Source of the DNA: GCA-2731375 sp002731375
GTDB taxonomy: Bacteria > Pseudomonadota > Alphaproteobacteria > GCA-2731375
Direction of reading: 5' to 3'
DNA length: 64,000 nt
Assembly (NCBI GenBank): GCA_030752605.1
Contig: JASMDX010000012.1
Span: forward strand, 113,806-177,805
Of this stretch, positions 34,553-43,043 are shown piece after piece. The notes beneath the pieces are model-generated. The model was not told the DNA's origin. It did not search any database and worked only from the letters and a program-made list of their open reading frames with translations. Both the position numbers and the translations under genes were made by a program. Each line of letters starts with the position of its first letter. Position 1 is the stretch's first letter.

Positions 34553-35572
34553 TCATGCTGCCTCGAAACCCTTGACCATGGCGGCCCATTTCTCCACCGG
34601 GTCCTGGTCGGGGATGGGATAATAGGTCGCGATGCGCTGCACCAGGCGAGTATAGCGTTGTTTCAACAACCCGCCCAGCTGGCCGAAATCGGTTGAAACC
34701 GCGACCTCGGCCATCAATTTGTCGGGCACCTTGGCGGCGATGTTTTCGAAATCGCCGGTGCGTACGATGCCGCTTAGTTCCTTGCCCAGATCCTCCAGGC
34801 CGTGATGGCGCAACAGGGCGCGGTAGTTTGGCGTCGAGGCATAGAAGGCGATCTGTTCGCGGATCTGCTGCTCTGACGCCGCGCGCTCGGCCTCCGTTTC
34901 ACCCAGGACACAGAAGACGGAGGCATGCAGGTCCAGATCATCCACCGTTTTGCCGGACATCTTCGCACCTTCGTCCACCGCCGGGCGCACCACGTCACGC
35001 AGATAGGCGGTGGAATGCATGGGATGCACATGGAAGCCGTCCGCGACCTCGCCCGCCGCTTGGCACATGCGCGGATTGACGCCGGCAACATAGATCGGGA
35101 TACGCGGGTGCTCAATGGCGCCGGGGATAAAGGCGGGATTGGTCAGGATGAATTTATAGAACGAACCCTCGTAGGACGGTTGGCCACCGTTCTGAAAATT
35201 ATCGAAAATGGCGCGCAGGCAGCGGATGTAATCGGTCAGCCGCGCGGCGGGATGTTCGAACGGCATATCGTAGCGCCGCTCGATATGCGCCCGCACCTGC
35301 GTGCCCAGACCAAGATGGAAACGGCCAGCCGACGCCTGTTGTAGGTCCCAGGCTGCCTGTGCCGTGGCGAACGGACTGCGGCCAAAGGCGACGGCGATGT
35401 TGGTGCCGATCTGGATCTTTTCCGTCGCCATGGCCGCCGCCATCAGGGGCAGGAACGGATCGTGCCCGGCCTCGAAACTCCAGACCGCATCGAAGCCCAT
35501 GGCCTCCATGCGCCGTGCCATCTCCGCCGCCTTGCCCGGATAAAGGCTGCCCAGTTGCGCGTCGATCTTCAT
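34553..35572 (-). CDS. Luciferase-like oxidoreductase, TIGR03617-like
   Basis: 339 residues. It opens MKIDAQLGSLYPGKAAEMAR and has GFDAVWSFEAGHDPFLPLMA, NIAVAFGRSPFATAQAAWDL and GRFHLGLGTQVRAHIERRY. This wording is that of the MSMEG_2256-type F420-dependent oxidoreductases. A coenzyme F420 or flavin role is inferred. It lies 44 bases before ridA and 15 bases after the CoA-transferase, all on the minus strand. Substrate unknown. Confidence 0.85.
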   Translation of the reverse strand: MKIDAQLGSLYPGKAAEMARRMEAMGFDAVWSFEAGHDPFLPLMAAAMATEKIQIGTNIAVAFGRSPFATAQAAWDLQQASAGRFHLGLGTQVRAHIERRYDMPFEHPAARLTDYIRCLRAIFDNFQNGGQPSYEGSFYKFILTNPAFIPGAIEHPRIPIYVAGVNPRMCQAAGEVADGFHVHPMHSTAYLRDVVRPAVDEGAKMSGKTVDDLDLHASVFCVLGETEAERAASEQQIREQIAFYASTPNYRALLRHHGLEDLGKELSGIVRTGDFENIAAKVPDKLMAEVAVSTDFGQLGGLLKQRYTRLVQRIATYYPIPDQDPVEKWAAMVKGFEAA

Positions 35573-35587
35573 GCTCGGCTTCCTACT

Positions 35588-36802
35588 CTAAATTACATCA
35601 TTATCGCGAAAGGCCTGGATGACGGCTGCATCATAGCCCAGTTCGGCCAGTACTTCTTCGGTATGTTGGCCCAGGCGCGGGCCGGCGGAGGTCACTTTCG
35701 GCTCGCCGTTGGAGGCATGGAAACCGGCCCCCGTCATGGTCAACTCGCCTTCCACCCCTGGCGGTGCTGGCACTGTAGCCAGAATGCCCCGGTGTTCCAG
35801 TTGGGGAAACTCCATCAGTTGTTTCAAGCTGTTCACGGGGGCGGTGGGGATCCCCTCATTACCCAGACGCTCGATCCAGTGGGCGGTCGTCTCAGCCGCC
35901 AGAACGTCGCCAATCAAGGCCTTGACCTCATCCGCGTGTTCGACCCGGCCTTGCGACGTGGTAAAGCGTGGATCGTCGGCCCATTCGGGCTTGCCCAGGG
36001 CTTGCACCAGTGTCGCTGTCATCCTGTCGGTGATAACGCTGACCTGCATATGGCCATCCTTGGTGGGCCAGGTATTGGCGGTGCCCTGAAAGGTGGGCGA
36101 GGTATTGCCCACCAGCGCCGGTTCCTCCCTGGTGGCAAGATATTTGTTCAGGTTGGGGCTCATGATGGTCATGGCGCTGTCCAGCATGGAAACATCCAGG
36201 TGCTGTCCTTCGCCCGTGTGCGTGCGCCGGAACAGGGCGGAGGAGATGGCGAAGGCGGCGGTGATCCCGGTGGAGATATCGGCCGGCATATAACCCGCCC
36301 GCATGGGCCCGCTTTCGGGCGTGCCGGTAATGCCCATCATGCCCGAAACCGCCTGAATGGCACCATCATAGGCCGCCTTGCCCGCCATGGGCCCCTGCTG
36401 GCCATAGCCTGAGACAGAGCAATAGATGATATCCGGCTTGACCGCGCGGACCGCGTCATAGTCATAGCCCAGACGCTTGATCACCCCGGCCTTGAAATTT
36501 TCCAGCAGCACGTCGGCATCGGCCAGCAGGCGGTGGATTATTTCCTTGGCATCAGGATGCTTCAGATCGACGGTAATGGCGCGTTTGTTGGCGTTCACCC
36601 CCATGAAACCGGGCGACAGTTTCAGGTCCGCCAGTTTGTTGTTAGCCATGGTGGTGCGCATCTGATCGCCCACGCCGGGCTGTTCAACCTTGATCACGTC
36701 TGCTCCCAGCATGGCCAACTGCCCGGAGGCGAAGGGCCCGGCCAGGACCTGGGAAAAATCGACAATGCGGATACCTTCGAAAGCCTGCGTCATTCTTTGC
36801 AC
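35588..36802 (-). CDS. CaiB/BaiF family III CoA-transferase
   Basis: 404 residues (or 401 from the second ATG, MTQAFEGI). Motifs: IRIVDFSQVLAGPFASGQLA, GADVIKVEQPGVGDQMR, NANKRAITVDLKHPDAKEII, the catalytic region LENFKAGVIKRLGYDYD and SGYGQQGPMAGKAAYDGAIQ. Wording matches the enzyme at 31825-33030 closely. It heads the operon with a luciferase-like enzyme and RidA. A divergent NTF2-like gene begins about 100 bases away. Confidence 0.9.
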   Translation of the reverse strand: MQRMTQAFEGIRIVDFSQVLAGPFASGQLAMLGADVIKVEQPGVGDQMRTTMANNKLADLKLSPGFMGVNANKRAITVDLKHPDAKEIIHRLLADADVLLENFKAGVIKRLGYDYDAVRAVKPDIIYCSVSGYGQQGPMAGKAAYDGAIQAVSGMMGITGTPESGPMRAGYMPADISTGITAAFAISSALFRRTHTGEGQHLDVSMLDSAMTIMSPNLNKYLATREEPALVGNTSPTFQGTANTWPTKDGHMQVSVITDRMTATLVQALGKPEWADDPRFTTSQGRVEHADEVKALIGDVLAAETTAHWIERLGNEGIPTAPVNSLKQLMEFPQLEHRGILATVPAPPGVEGELTMTGAGFHASNGEPKVTSAGPRLGQHTEEVLAELGYDAAVIQAFRDNDVI

Positions 36803-36908
36803 TCCTGAACCTGTATTTATGGCATTATTTCATAAGGTATGGGGGAAGAAGCGGCAATGGCGAACCCGGATCTTAAGGCTATGCGGGCTAAACTGAAGTG
36901 AGGGCGAA

Positions 36909-37310
36909 ATGTCGGTTGTGGAAGAACGAACACGGACATTCCTGAAAAACTGGTACAAAGCGGTAGCGGCGAAGGACATTGCCGCCGTCGCCGAAACTCT
37001 GGCCGACGATGCGGAAATAGCCTCGCCCGCCTATTGGGCCCCGAAAGGACCAAAAGCGTATGTTGTCGGTGTCTTGACCGGGGTCATGGGCGCCTTCGAG
37101 GATTTTTGCTACGAAGGGAAATGGATCGAAGGATCGGAGATTATCCTGGAGTTTAGCGCCCGGATCGGCGACACCAGGCTGCGTGGTATTGATCGTATCA
37201 GTCTGGATGACGAGGGCCGGGTGCGCCATATTGAGGTGATGATCCGGCCTATCAACGGTCTGATGGCGTTGGCGGAAAAGGTCCGCGATCATCTGGCGGC
37301 TAACAATTGA
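36909..37310 (+). CDS. NTF2-like / SnoaL-like protein
   Basis: 133 residues. FLKNWYKAVAAKDIAAVAET, LADDAEIASPAYW and the long sheet region IILEFSARIGDTRLRGIDRI fit the NTF2-like cone fold (nuclear transport factor 2 family). No catalytic residues can be assigned. The thioesterase-like gene begins 22 bases later, so the two form a small operon divergent from the CoA-transferase. Confidence 0.7.
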   Translation: MSVVEERTRTFLKNWYKAVAAKDIAAVAETLADDAEIASPAYWAPKGPKAYVVGVLTGVMGAFEDFCYEGKWIEGSEIILEFSARIGDTRLRGIDRISLDDEGRVRHIEVMIRPINGLMALAEKVRDHLAANN

Positions 37311-37332
37311 CACTAATTTTGGAGACGACTTG

Positions 37333-37749
37333 ATGAAAGAGACATTACAGACGGGCCTGAAGACTACGCGCCGCTACAACGTTGATAAGGACAAGACCAT
37401 TGATTTCATGGGCGATGCGTTGCGGGTATATGCTACGCCGATGATGGTGATGGATGTGGAGCGGACGTGTCTCGATCTGATGGCCGAACACGCCGATGAT
37501 GGTGAGAGTTCCGTCGGCGCCCGGGTCGAGATTGACCATATGGGACCGACCCTGATGGATATGTGGGTCGAGGTGCGGGCCGAGGTGGTAGAGGTCAAGG
37601 GCCCGAAGGTGGTCTTCGACGTGGAAATCCACGATGCTCTTGATCAGGTCGGCAAAGCGCATCATATCCGCTTCATGATCGACAAGGCCGGACAGCAAGG
37701 CCGGCTGGAGAAAAAGCGCGCTAAGGCTAAAGATGCCGGCGCGCTGTAG
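37333..37749 (+). CDS. Hot-dog thioesterase, FlK-like
   Basis: 138 residues from the ATG at 37333, GGAG eleven bases upstream; a TTG three bases earlier is less likely. FMGDALRVYATPMMVMDVER, DDGESSVGARVEIDHMGPTL and KVVFDVEIHDALDQVGKAHH follow the fluoroacetyl-CoA thioesterase-like hot-dog pattern, with Glu/His candidates in that region. It would hydrolyse a short acyl-CoA. Neighbouring CoA enzymes support this; specificity unknown. Confidence 0.82.
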   Translation: MKETLQTGLKTTRRYNVDKDKTIDFMGDALRVYATPMMVMDVERTCLDLMAEHADDGESSVGARVEIDHMGPTLMDMWVEVRAEVVEVKGPKVVFDVEIHDALDQVGKAHHIRFMIDKAGQQGRLEKKRAKAKDAGAL

Positions 37750-37795
37750 GTCGATCACAGTAGCTTAGTCAATGTAGGTCAATCGGGGTTGATGC

Positions 37796-37960
37796 TTAGC
37801 AACCAGGTCTGGCCGCTTCAACGTCGTTGAAGGTACGGGTTGGGTAGGGATTTTTTTGTTGCGTCAGCAACAATTTGCCCACCACCCGACCGGTCTTGGC
37901 GCCATAATCGACCACGATAATGCCGCCCTTGTCCAGAATTGTCTTGGGTCTTTCCATCAT
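37796..37960 (-). CDS. Small hypothetical protein
   Basis: A 54-residue frame, MMERPKTILDKGGIIVVDYG then AKTGRVVGKLLLTQQKNPYP. It has plausible composition but no recognised family. A longer frame reaches 38092, but its extra N-terminus looks unconserved. The rest of 37750-38127 holds the promoter side of the thiolase operon and nothing else I see. Confidence 0.3.
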   Translation of the reverse strand: MMERPKTILDKGGIIVVDYGAKTGRVVGKLLLTQQKNPYPTRTFNDVEAARPGC

Positions 37961-38127
37961 GGGCCTTACGTGGTCTTTATCACGGTGCGCGCGGGCAAAT
38001 TCGCGGCTGGTCCCGGACAATGATAGCGGGCTAATTAAGGCGATGGAACGACTTGCCGCTGGCGGTAGGGCTGCTAGTTTAGGCGCCAACAAGTTAACAA
38101 ATACTCGACCGCGGAAGGAGCGAAAAG

Positions 38128-39318
38128 ATGAGCGAACAGGATCCTATTGTTATCGTCGGCAGCGCCCGTACGGCCATGGGCGGAATGCAGGGCGATTTTT
38201 CCGCCGTCACCGCGCCGCAGTTGGGCGCCGCCGCGATTGAGGCAGCATTGCAGCGCGCCGGTATCAACGGCGACAACGTGGATGAAGTGATCATGGGCAA
38301 TGTTCTTGGCGCGGGCCAGGGTCAGGCGCCCGCGCGGCAGGCCTCGAAAGGTGCCCGCATACCGGACGCGGTCGGTGCGACCACGATCAACAAAATGTGC
38401 GGTTCCGGCATGAAGGCGGCCATGTTCGGCCACGACCTCCTCGTCGCGGGCTCGGCCCACGTGGTGGTTGCGGGCGGTATGGAGAGCATGACCAACGCGC
38501 CCTATCTGTTGCCCAATGCACGCGGTGGCATGCGCCTGGGCCATGGCGAAGTCAAGGATCATATGTTCCTGGACGGCCTGGAGGATGCCTACGACAAAGG
38601 TCTGGCCATGGGCGTTTTCGCTGAACAGACGGCGCAACATTATCAGTTCACCCGCGAGCAGCAGGACGCCTATGCCATCGAATCCCTGACCAGGGCCAAA
38701 GCGGCCACGGCTGATGGCAGCTTTGCCAGGGAAATCGCCCCCATGACGGTCAAGGAACGCCGGGCCGAACGGGTGGTGGAGATCGACGAGCAGCCGGGCA
38801 ATGCCAAAATCGAAAAAATTCCGTCACTGCGTCCTGCCTTTGCCAAAGAAGGCACGGTGACGGCGGCCAATTCTTCCTCCATCTCCGATGGCGCCGCGGC
38901 GCTGGTCCTGATGCGGCAATCAGAGGCCGAGAAGCGTGGCCTCACGCCTTTGGCCAAAATCGTCGGCCATTCGACCCATGCCCAGGAACCGGCTTGGTTC
39001 ACCACCGCGCCGATTGGGGCGGTCAATACGCTATTCGAGAAGACTGGTTGGAGCAGGGAAGACGTGGACTTGTTTGAGGTCAACGAAGCCTTCGCTGTAG
39101 TCACCATGTCAGCCATGAGGGAGCTCGGCCTGCCTCACGATATCGTCAACATACATGGCGGGGCCTGCGCTCTGGGTCATCCCATTGGAGCCTCCGGTGC
39201 CCGTATACTGGTGACGCTGATCGCAGCTTTGCAAAAGACCGGCGGCAATAAGGGCGTTGCGACCCTGTGCATCGGCGGTGGCGAGGCCACGGCCATGGCA
39301 GTAGAGATGCTGAACTAG
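38128..39318 (+). CDS. Acetyl-CoA C-acyltransferase (thiolase)
   Basis: 396 residues. The acylated cysteine is Cys91 in TINKMCGSGMKAAMFG. The other active-site regions are seen as FEVNEAFAVV, HGGACALGHPIGASGAR and the C-terminal CIGGGEATAMAVEML with the second Cys. Thiolases condense two acetyl-CoA or cleave 3-ketoacyl-CoA. Being followed by an acyl-CoA dehydrogenase and a CoA-transferase, a degradative role is likely. AAGGAG precedes the ATG. Confidence 0.93.
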   Translation: MSEQDPIVIVGSARTAMGGMQGDFSAVTAPQLGAAAIEAALQRAGINGDNVDEVIMGNVLGAGQGQAPARQASKGARIPDAVGATTINKMCGSGMKAAMFGHDLLVAGSAHVVVAGGMESMTNAPYLLPNARGGMRLGHGEVKDHMFLDGLEDAYDKGLAMGVFAEQTAQHYQFTREQQDAYAIESLTRAKAATADGSFAREIAPMTVKERRAERVVEIDEQPGNAKIEKIPSLRPAFAKEGTVTAANSSSISDGAAALVLMRQSEAEKRGLTPLAKIVGHSTHAQEPAWFTTAPIGAVNTLFEKTGWSREDVDLFEVNEAFAVVTMSAMRELGLPHDIVNIHGGACALGHPIGASGARILVTLIAALQKTGGNKGVATLCIGGGEATAMAVEMLN

Positions 39319-39349
39319 TTTAAATTTATTCAACGTTCGGAGCTTCATA

Positions 39350-40489
39350 ATGTTGTTGAACGATGATCAGATCATGGTGCGTGACATGGCGCGGGATTTC
39401 GCTCAGCGTGAGCTGGCGCCTAATTCGGCTGATTGGGACCGTGATGCCAAGGTTTCGCCCGATGCCCTGGCGGCTATGGGCCAGTTAGGCCTGTCAGGTA
39501 TGTGCGTGGATCCGGAATGGGGCGGTGCCGGGGCAGATTATCTGTCCTATATCGTGGCGTTGGAGGAAATCGCTGCCGGTGATGGCGCGATTTCGACCAT
39601 CATGTCGGTGAACAATTCACCGGTCTGCGCGGCCCTGGTGGAGTACGCTACGGATGCGCAAAAGGCGAAATTCCTCACGCCCCTGGCGAAGGGGGAGCAT
39701 ATCGCCGCGTTTTTGCTGACCGAACCGCAGGCGGGTTCCGATGCCTCGAACCTGCGGACCCGGGCGGTCCGCCAAGGCGATAACTTTATCATCAATGGTG
39801 ACAAGCAGTTCATCACCTCTGGTCAGATCGCATCGACAGCGATGATTTTCGCCGTCACCGATCCCGACGCTGGCGCCAGGGGTATTAGCTGTTTTCTCAG
39901 CCCCACGGATGCACCGGGTTACAATGTGGTGCGTATCGAGGACAAGCTGGGGCAGCGCGGTTCGGATACGGCTCAGATCTCGTTGGATGATCTGGAAGTA
40001 CCGGCAAAGATGATGCTGGGGCGTGAGGGCGAGGGCTACAAAATCGCCCTAGCCAATCTGTCCTCCGGGCGCATAGGCATCGGGGCCCAGGCCACGGGCT
40101 TGGCGCGGGCAGCCTTCGAATATGCTCTGGTGTATGCCAAGGAGCGGGAAGCGTTCGGCAAGCCGATTTTTGAACATCAGGCGGTTGCCTTCCGCCTGGC
40201 GGACATGGCCACTAGGATCGAGACCGCACGGCAATTGACCTATCATGCCGCGACATTGTTGATGGCGGGCGTACCCTGCCGCAAGGAAGCCTCCATGGCC
40301 AAGTTGTTTGCCTCGGAAATGGCGGAACAGGTCTGCTCCGACGCGATCCAGACCTTGGGGGGTTATGGCTATTTGAATGATTACCCGTTGGAAAGGATCT
40401 ATCGCGACGTACGCGTGGCGCAGATCTATGAGGGTACTTCAGATGTGCAAAAGATGCTGATCAGCCGGCTGATTAAGGATGACGTATAG
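39350..40489 (+). CDS. Acyl-CoA dehydrogenase
   Basis: 379 residues, the standard ACAD length. Visible: the FAD/substrate region FLLTEPQAGSDASNLRTRAV, FITSGQIASTAMIFAVTD, KLGQRGSDTAQISLDDLEVP, and the C-terminal TLGGYGYLNDYPLERIYRDV then AQIYEGTSDVQKMLISR. The catalytic Glu is likely that of IYEGTS. Electrons would go to ETF. It lies 31 bases after the thiolase stop. It could serve short or branched acyl-CoA, possibly isovaleryl-CoA given the leucine genes nearby, but that is not shown by sequence. Confidence 0.92.
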   Translation: MLLNDDQIMVRDMARDFAQRELAPNSADWDRDAKVSPDALAAMGQLGLSGMCVDPEWGGAGADYLSYIVALEEIAAGDGAISTIMSVNNSPVCAALVEYATDAQKAKFLTPLAKGEHIAAFLLTEPQAGSDASNLRTRAVRQGDNFIINGDKQFITSGQIASTAMIFAVTDPDAGARGISCFLSPTDAPGYNVVRIEDKLGQRGSDTAQISLDDLEVPAKMMLGREGEGYKIALANLSSGRIGIGAQATGLARAAFEYALVYAKEREAFGKPIFEHQAVAFRLADMATRIETARQLTYHAATLLMAGVPCRKEASMAKLFASEMAEQVCSDAIQTLGGYGYLNDYPLERIYRDVRVAQIYEGTSDVQKMLISRLIKDDV

Positions 40490-40513
40490 AATTGGTGCCG
40501 TGAGGACAATCGT

Positions 40514-41674
40514 ATGAGTGATGTAACCGCCAAGGCCCTACCGCTGGATAGTTTGACCATACTGGAGATGGGATCTTCGTTGGCCGGCCCCTTTGCCGGC
40601 AAGACCTTGGCTGAATTGGGCGCTACGGTGATCAAGGTGGAACCGCCCGGAGTTGGCGATGCATCCCGGGCCTGGGGTACGGGAAAGTTGGGCGGCAGTG
40701 CGGTGATGTTTCAGGCCTTTAACAAGGGCAAGCGCTCCCTGACCGTCGATTTCGCCGATGCCGGCGAGCTGGACCAATTGCGCCGCTTGATCGCGGAAAA
40801 GGCCGATGTGGTGTTTCAAAACTTGCGTCCCGGCGTGGTTGAAAAATTCGGTCTTGATGGTGCCACCCTGATGGCCGGCAACCCGTGCCTGATCTATTGC
40901 AACATGGGTGCTTATGGCCCGGAAGGACCGCTGAAGGATGCGCCGGGCTACGATCCGTTGATCCAGGCCTTTACTGGTATCTCGGACGCCACCGGCGAAC
41001 CTGACGGTGAACCGGTTCGGGTCGGCGTTCCGTTGATCGACATCGGCACGGGCATGTGGGCCGCGCTGGGCATTTTGACCGCGTTGTATCAGCGTGCGGT
41101 CACGGGCCGGGGCTGTCTAGTGGATGCGGCCATGCTAGAAACTGCACTGGCCTGGCAGGGTTTCAACTTCGCCAATTTCGAGGGCGGGGGCAGCTGGCCC
41201 GAACGCATGGGTCTGCAAGGTCCTCTGCTGGTGCCAAATGGCGGCTTTGAGGCCGCGGATGGAACCTTGGTGATGACTATTGGCACGCCGGCCCAGTTCA
41301 CCCGGTTTTGCCAAGTGTTGCAGCGCGGGGATTTGCTCGACGATCCGCGCTTTGCCTCCAATGACGGGCGGGTGAGCAACCGGGTGGCCTTTAATGAGAC
41401 GGTCAATAAAACCTTGCGGGGCAAGACCCGCGGCGAATGGAATCTGTTGCTGAACGCGGTGGATGTGCCGAATTCGCCGCTGATGAACCTTGGCGAAACC
41501 ATGGCGCATCCGCAAACTCAGGCGACCGGCATCGTACAGAAAAGCCCCGACGGCGGGTTCGAGCTGATCGGCGCGCCTTTGTGTTTTGACGGCGAACGTC
41601 CACCTTTCAGCCGCACAGCGCCGGAGTTGGGAGAGGCTAATCAGGAGGTCTTCGCCTTCATGAAGGACGGGTGA
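40514..41674 (+). CDS. CaiB/BaiF family III CoA-transferase (divergent type)
   Basis: 386 residues. LTILEMGSSLAGPFAGKTLA and GATVIKVEPPGVGDASRAW begin it; FNKGKRSLTVDFADAGELDQ and the LRPGVVEKFGLDG region hold the catalytic Asp equivalent. NMGAYGPEGPLKDAPGYDPL is the conserved middle motif. It differs in wording from the other CoA-transferases in the window and so probably acts on another acid. It belongs to the thiolase/dehydrogenase operon and overlaps the next gene by GTGA. Confidence 0.88.
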   Translation: MSDVTAKALPLDSLTILEMGSSLAGPFAGKTLAELGATVIKVEPPGVGDASRAWGTGKLGGSAVMFQAFNKGKRSLTVDFADAGELDQLRRLIAEKADVVFQNLRPGVVEKFGLDGATLMAGNPCLIYCNMGAYGPEGPLKDAPGYDPLIQAFTGISDATGEPDGEPVRVGVPLIDIGTGMWAALGILTALYQRAVTGRGCLVDAAMLETALAWQGFNFANFEGGGSWPERMGLQGPLLVPNGGFEAADGTLVMTIGTPAQFTRFCQVLQRGDLLDDPRFASNDGRVSNRVAFNETVNKTLRGKTRGEWNLLLNAVDVPNSPLMNLGETMAHPQTQATGIVQKSPDGGFELIGAPLCFDGERPPFSRTAPELGEANQEVFAFMKDG

Positions 41675-42030
41675 CGCGCCGGGAATTTGATGACTATTGC
41701 CGTGCCTTCAAGGGCGCTGAGCATGTCGTGCAGTGGGGCGGTGCTTCGGTCTGGAAAATCGGCGGCAAGATCTTTGCCATTTGTTCCAAGTGGGGGGCGG
41801 GAAGCCATGCCAAAATCAGCTTTAAATGCAGCGACTTAAGCTATCGTCTTCTCCGCGAACAGCCTGATATCATATCGGCCCCCTATTTGGCACGGGCCAA
41901 ATGGGTGCAGGTCGAAAATGATGCGGCTATGGAAGACAGGGACCTCAAGGCTTATATTGAGGCAGCCTACCTAATCATTGCCGCCAAATTGACGAAGGCG
42001 AAGCGCAAGGAATTGGGCCTCAAGGTCTGA
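41671..42030 (+). CDS. MmcQ/YjbR-family protein
   Basis: 119 residues starting at a GTG that overlaps the CoA-transferase stop (GTGA). TRREFDDYCRAFKGAEHVVQ, WGGASVWKIGGKIFAICS and ISFKCSDLSYRLLREQPDII are characteristic of the CyaY-like MmcQ/YjbR fold, suspected of binding nucleic acid or metal. The coupling to the CoA-transferase is notable. No enzymatic function is known for the family. Confidence 0.85.
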   Translation: MTRREFDDYCRAFKGAEHVVQWGGASVWKIGGKIFAICSKWGAGSHAKISFKCSDLSYRLLREQPDIISAPYLARAKWVQVENDAAMEDRDLKAYIEAAYLIIAAKLTKAKRKELGLKV

Positions 42031-42033
42031 TGC

Positions 42034-42945
42034 TTAGGAATTTCGCCGCTCGTGCAGCATGATGAACAGCCCGGCCATGGCGATTATGGTGGCGCCGGCC
42101 AAGGTATTCAAGGTGGGGACGTTGCCGAAAACCAGATAGCCGGCGGCGGCGGCCCAGATGATCTTGGAATAGTTGAACGGCGCCAGCAGGGAAGCCTCCG
42201 CCTCGGCGAAGGCCTTGATCATGCATAGATGCGCGCCCAGACCCAGGGCGCCCTGGATCAGAAATCCCCACCAATGCCATTGTTCCGGTGTTTGCCAGAC
42301 GAACGGCAATGCCAGGCTGCTCCAGATCAAGCCGCCGGTGCCGGTGTAGAACAGGGTCGCGAAGGTGTTCTCGGTACTGGCCAATAGCCGCGTGGCGATC
42401 TGAAAGGCGGCGAAGGCGACCGCGCCAAACAGCGGCAACAGCGAGATCCAGCTGGCTAGGCCGCTGCCCGGCCGCACCACCACCAGCACACCCAACAGGC
42501 CGCCCAGGACGGCCAGCCAACGGGCTCTGTCCACCTTCTCCTTTAAGATGGGGATGGCGAGCAGGGTAATGAATAGCGGCGAGGTGAAGCTGATTGCCGT
42601 GGCATCGGCCAGGGACATGTAACGCAGGGCGATGAACAGCATGGAGATGGACAGTACCAGCAGACCGGAGCGGGCAAAATGCAGCGATAGCCTTTGCGTG
42701 CTCAACAGGCGCGGTAGGTCGCCCCCCTTGCCCGCCGCCAAACCAAGCAGGCAGATAAAGATACCGAGAAAATAACCCCAGACCAATTGTACTGGGGGCA
42801 GGGAGGCGGTCATGTATTTTGCCACCGTATCGACAACGGTGATAAAGCCGATGGAGGCGAGCAGAAACAGAATGCCGATATGTGTATTTTTTTGTTCTTG
42901 CACGGGACCCTGGCTCACTTTTGAAGGCTTGTTGGCGCCTATCAT
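42034..42945 (-). CDS. DMT-superfamily (EamA) transporter
   Basis: 303 residues from the ATG at 42945, preceded by a purine-rich GGGGGAT; the longer frame adds a non-conserved leader. Ten hydrophobic segments in two EamA halves, e.g. GILFLLASIGFITVVDTVAK at the start and LSLHFARSGLLVLSISMLFI later, with KIIWAAAAGYLVFGNVP near the end. Ends in LHERRNS. Likely exports a metabolite. Convergent with the MmcQ/YjbR gene, only 3 bases between the stops. Confidence 0.9.
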   Translation of the reverse strand: MIGANKPSKVSQGPVQEQKNTHIGILFLLASIGFITVVDTVAKYMTASLPPVQLVWGYFLGIFICLLGLAAGKGGDLPRLLSTQRLSLHFARSGLLVLSISMLFIALRYMSLADATAISFTSPLFITLLAIPILKEKVDRARWLAVLGGLLGVLVVVRPGSGLASWISLLPLFGAVAFAAFQIATRLLASTENTFATLFYTGTGGLIWSSLALPFVWQTPEQWHWWGFLIQGALGLGAHLCMIKAFAEAEASLLAPFNYSKIIWAAAAGYLVFGNVPTLNTLAGATIIAMAGLFIMLHERRNS

Positions 42946-43043
42946 AGAGTATCCCCCTTGCCAATGCCCGCCGGGTCGTGAAAATGGGGACATAGACTAA
43001 TTCCACCAACACCAGACCAACATCATACTAACAGGAAACCAAC

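Noticed and set aside
35462..36412. 316-codon open frame on the plus strand
   Set aside because: Antisense to the CoA-transferase and luciferase-like gene; composition is shadow-like and crosses two real genes.
37816..37832. Near-palindrome CTTCAACG-T-CGTTGAAG
   Set aside because: It lies within the small minus-strand frame, with no context for a regulatory site.
42020..43012. 330-codon minus-strand frame over the DMT transporter
   Set aside because: A second frame of the same strand; lacks hydrophobic helices, while the other frame gives a perfect EamA protein.
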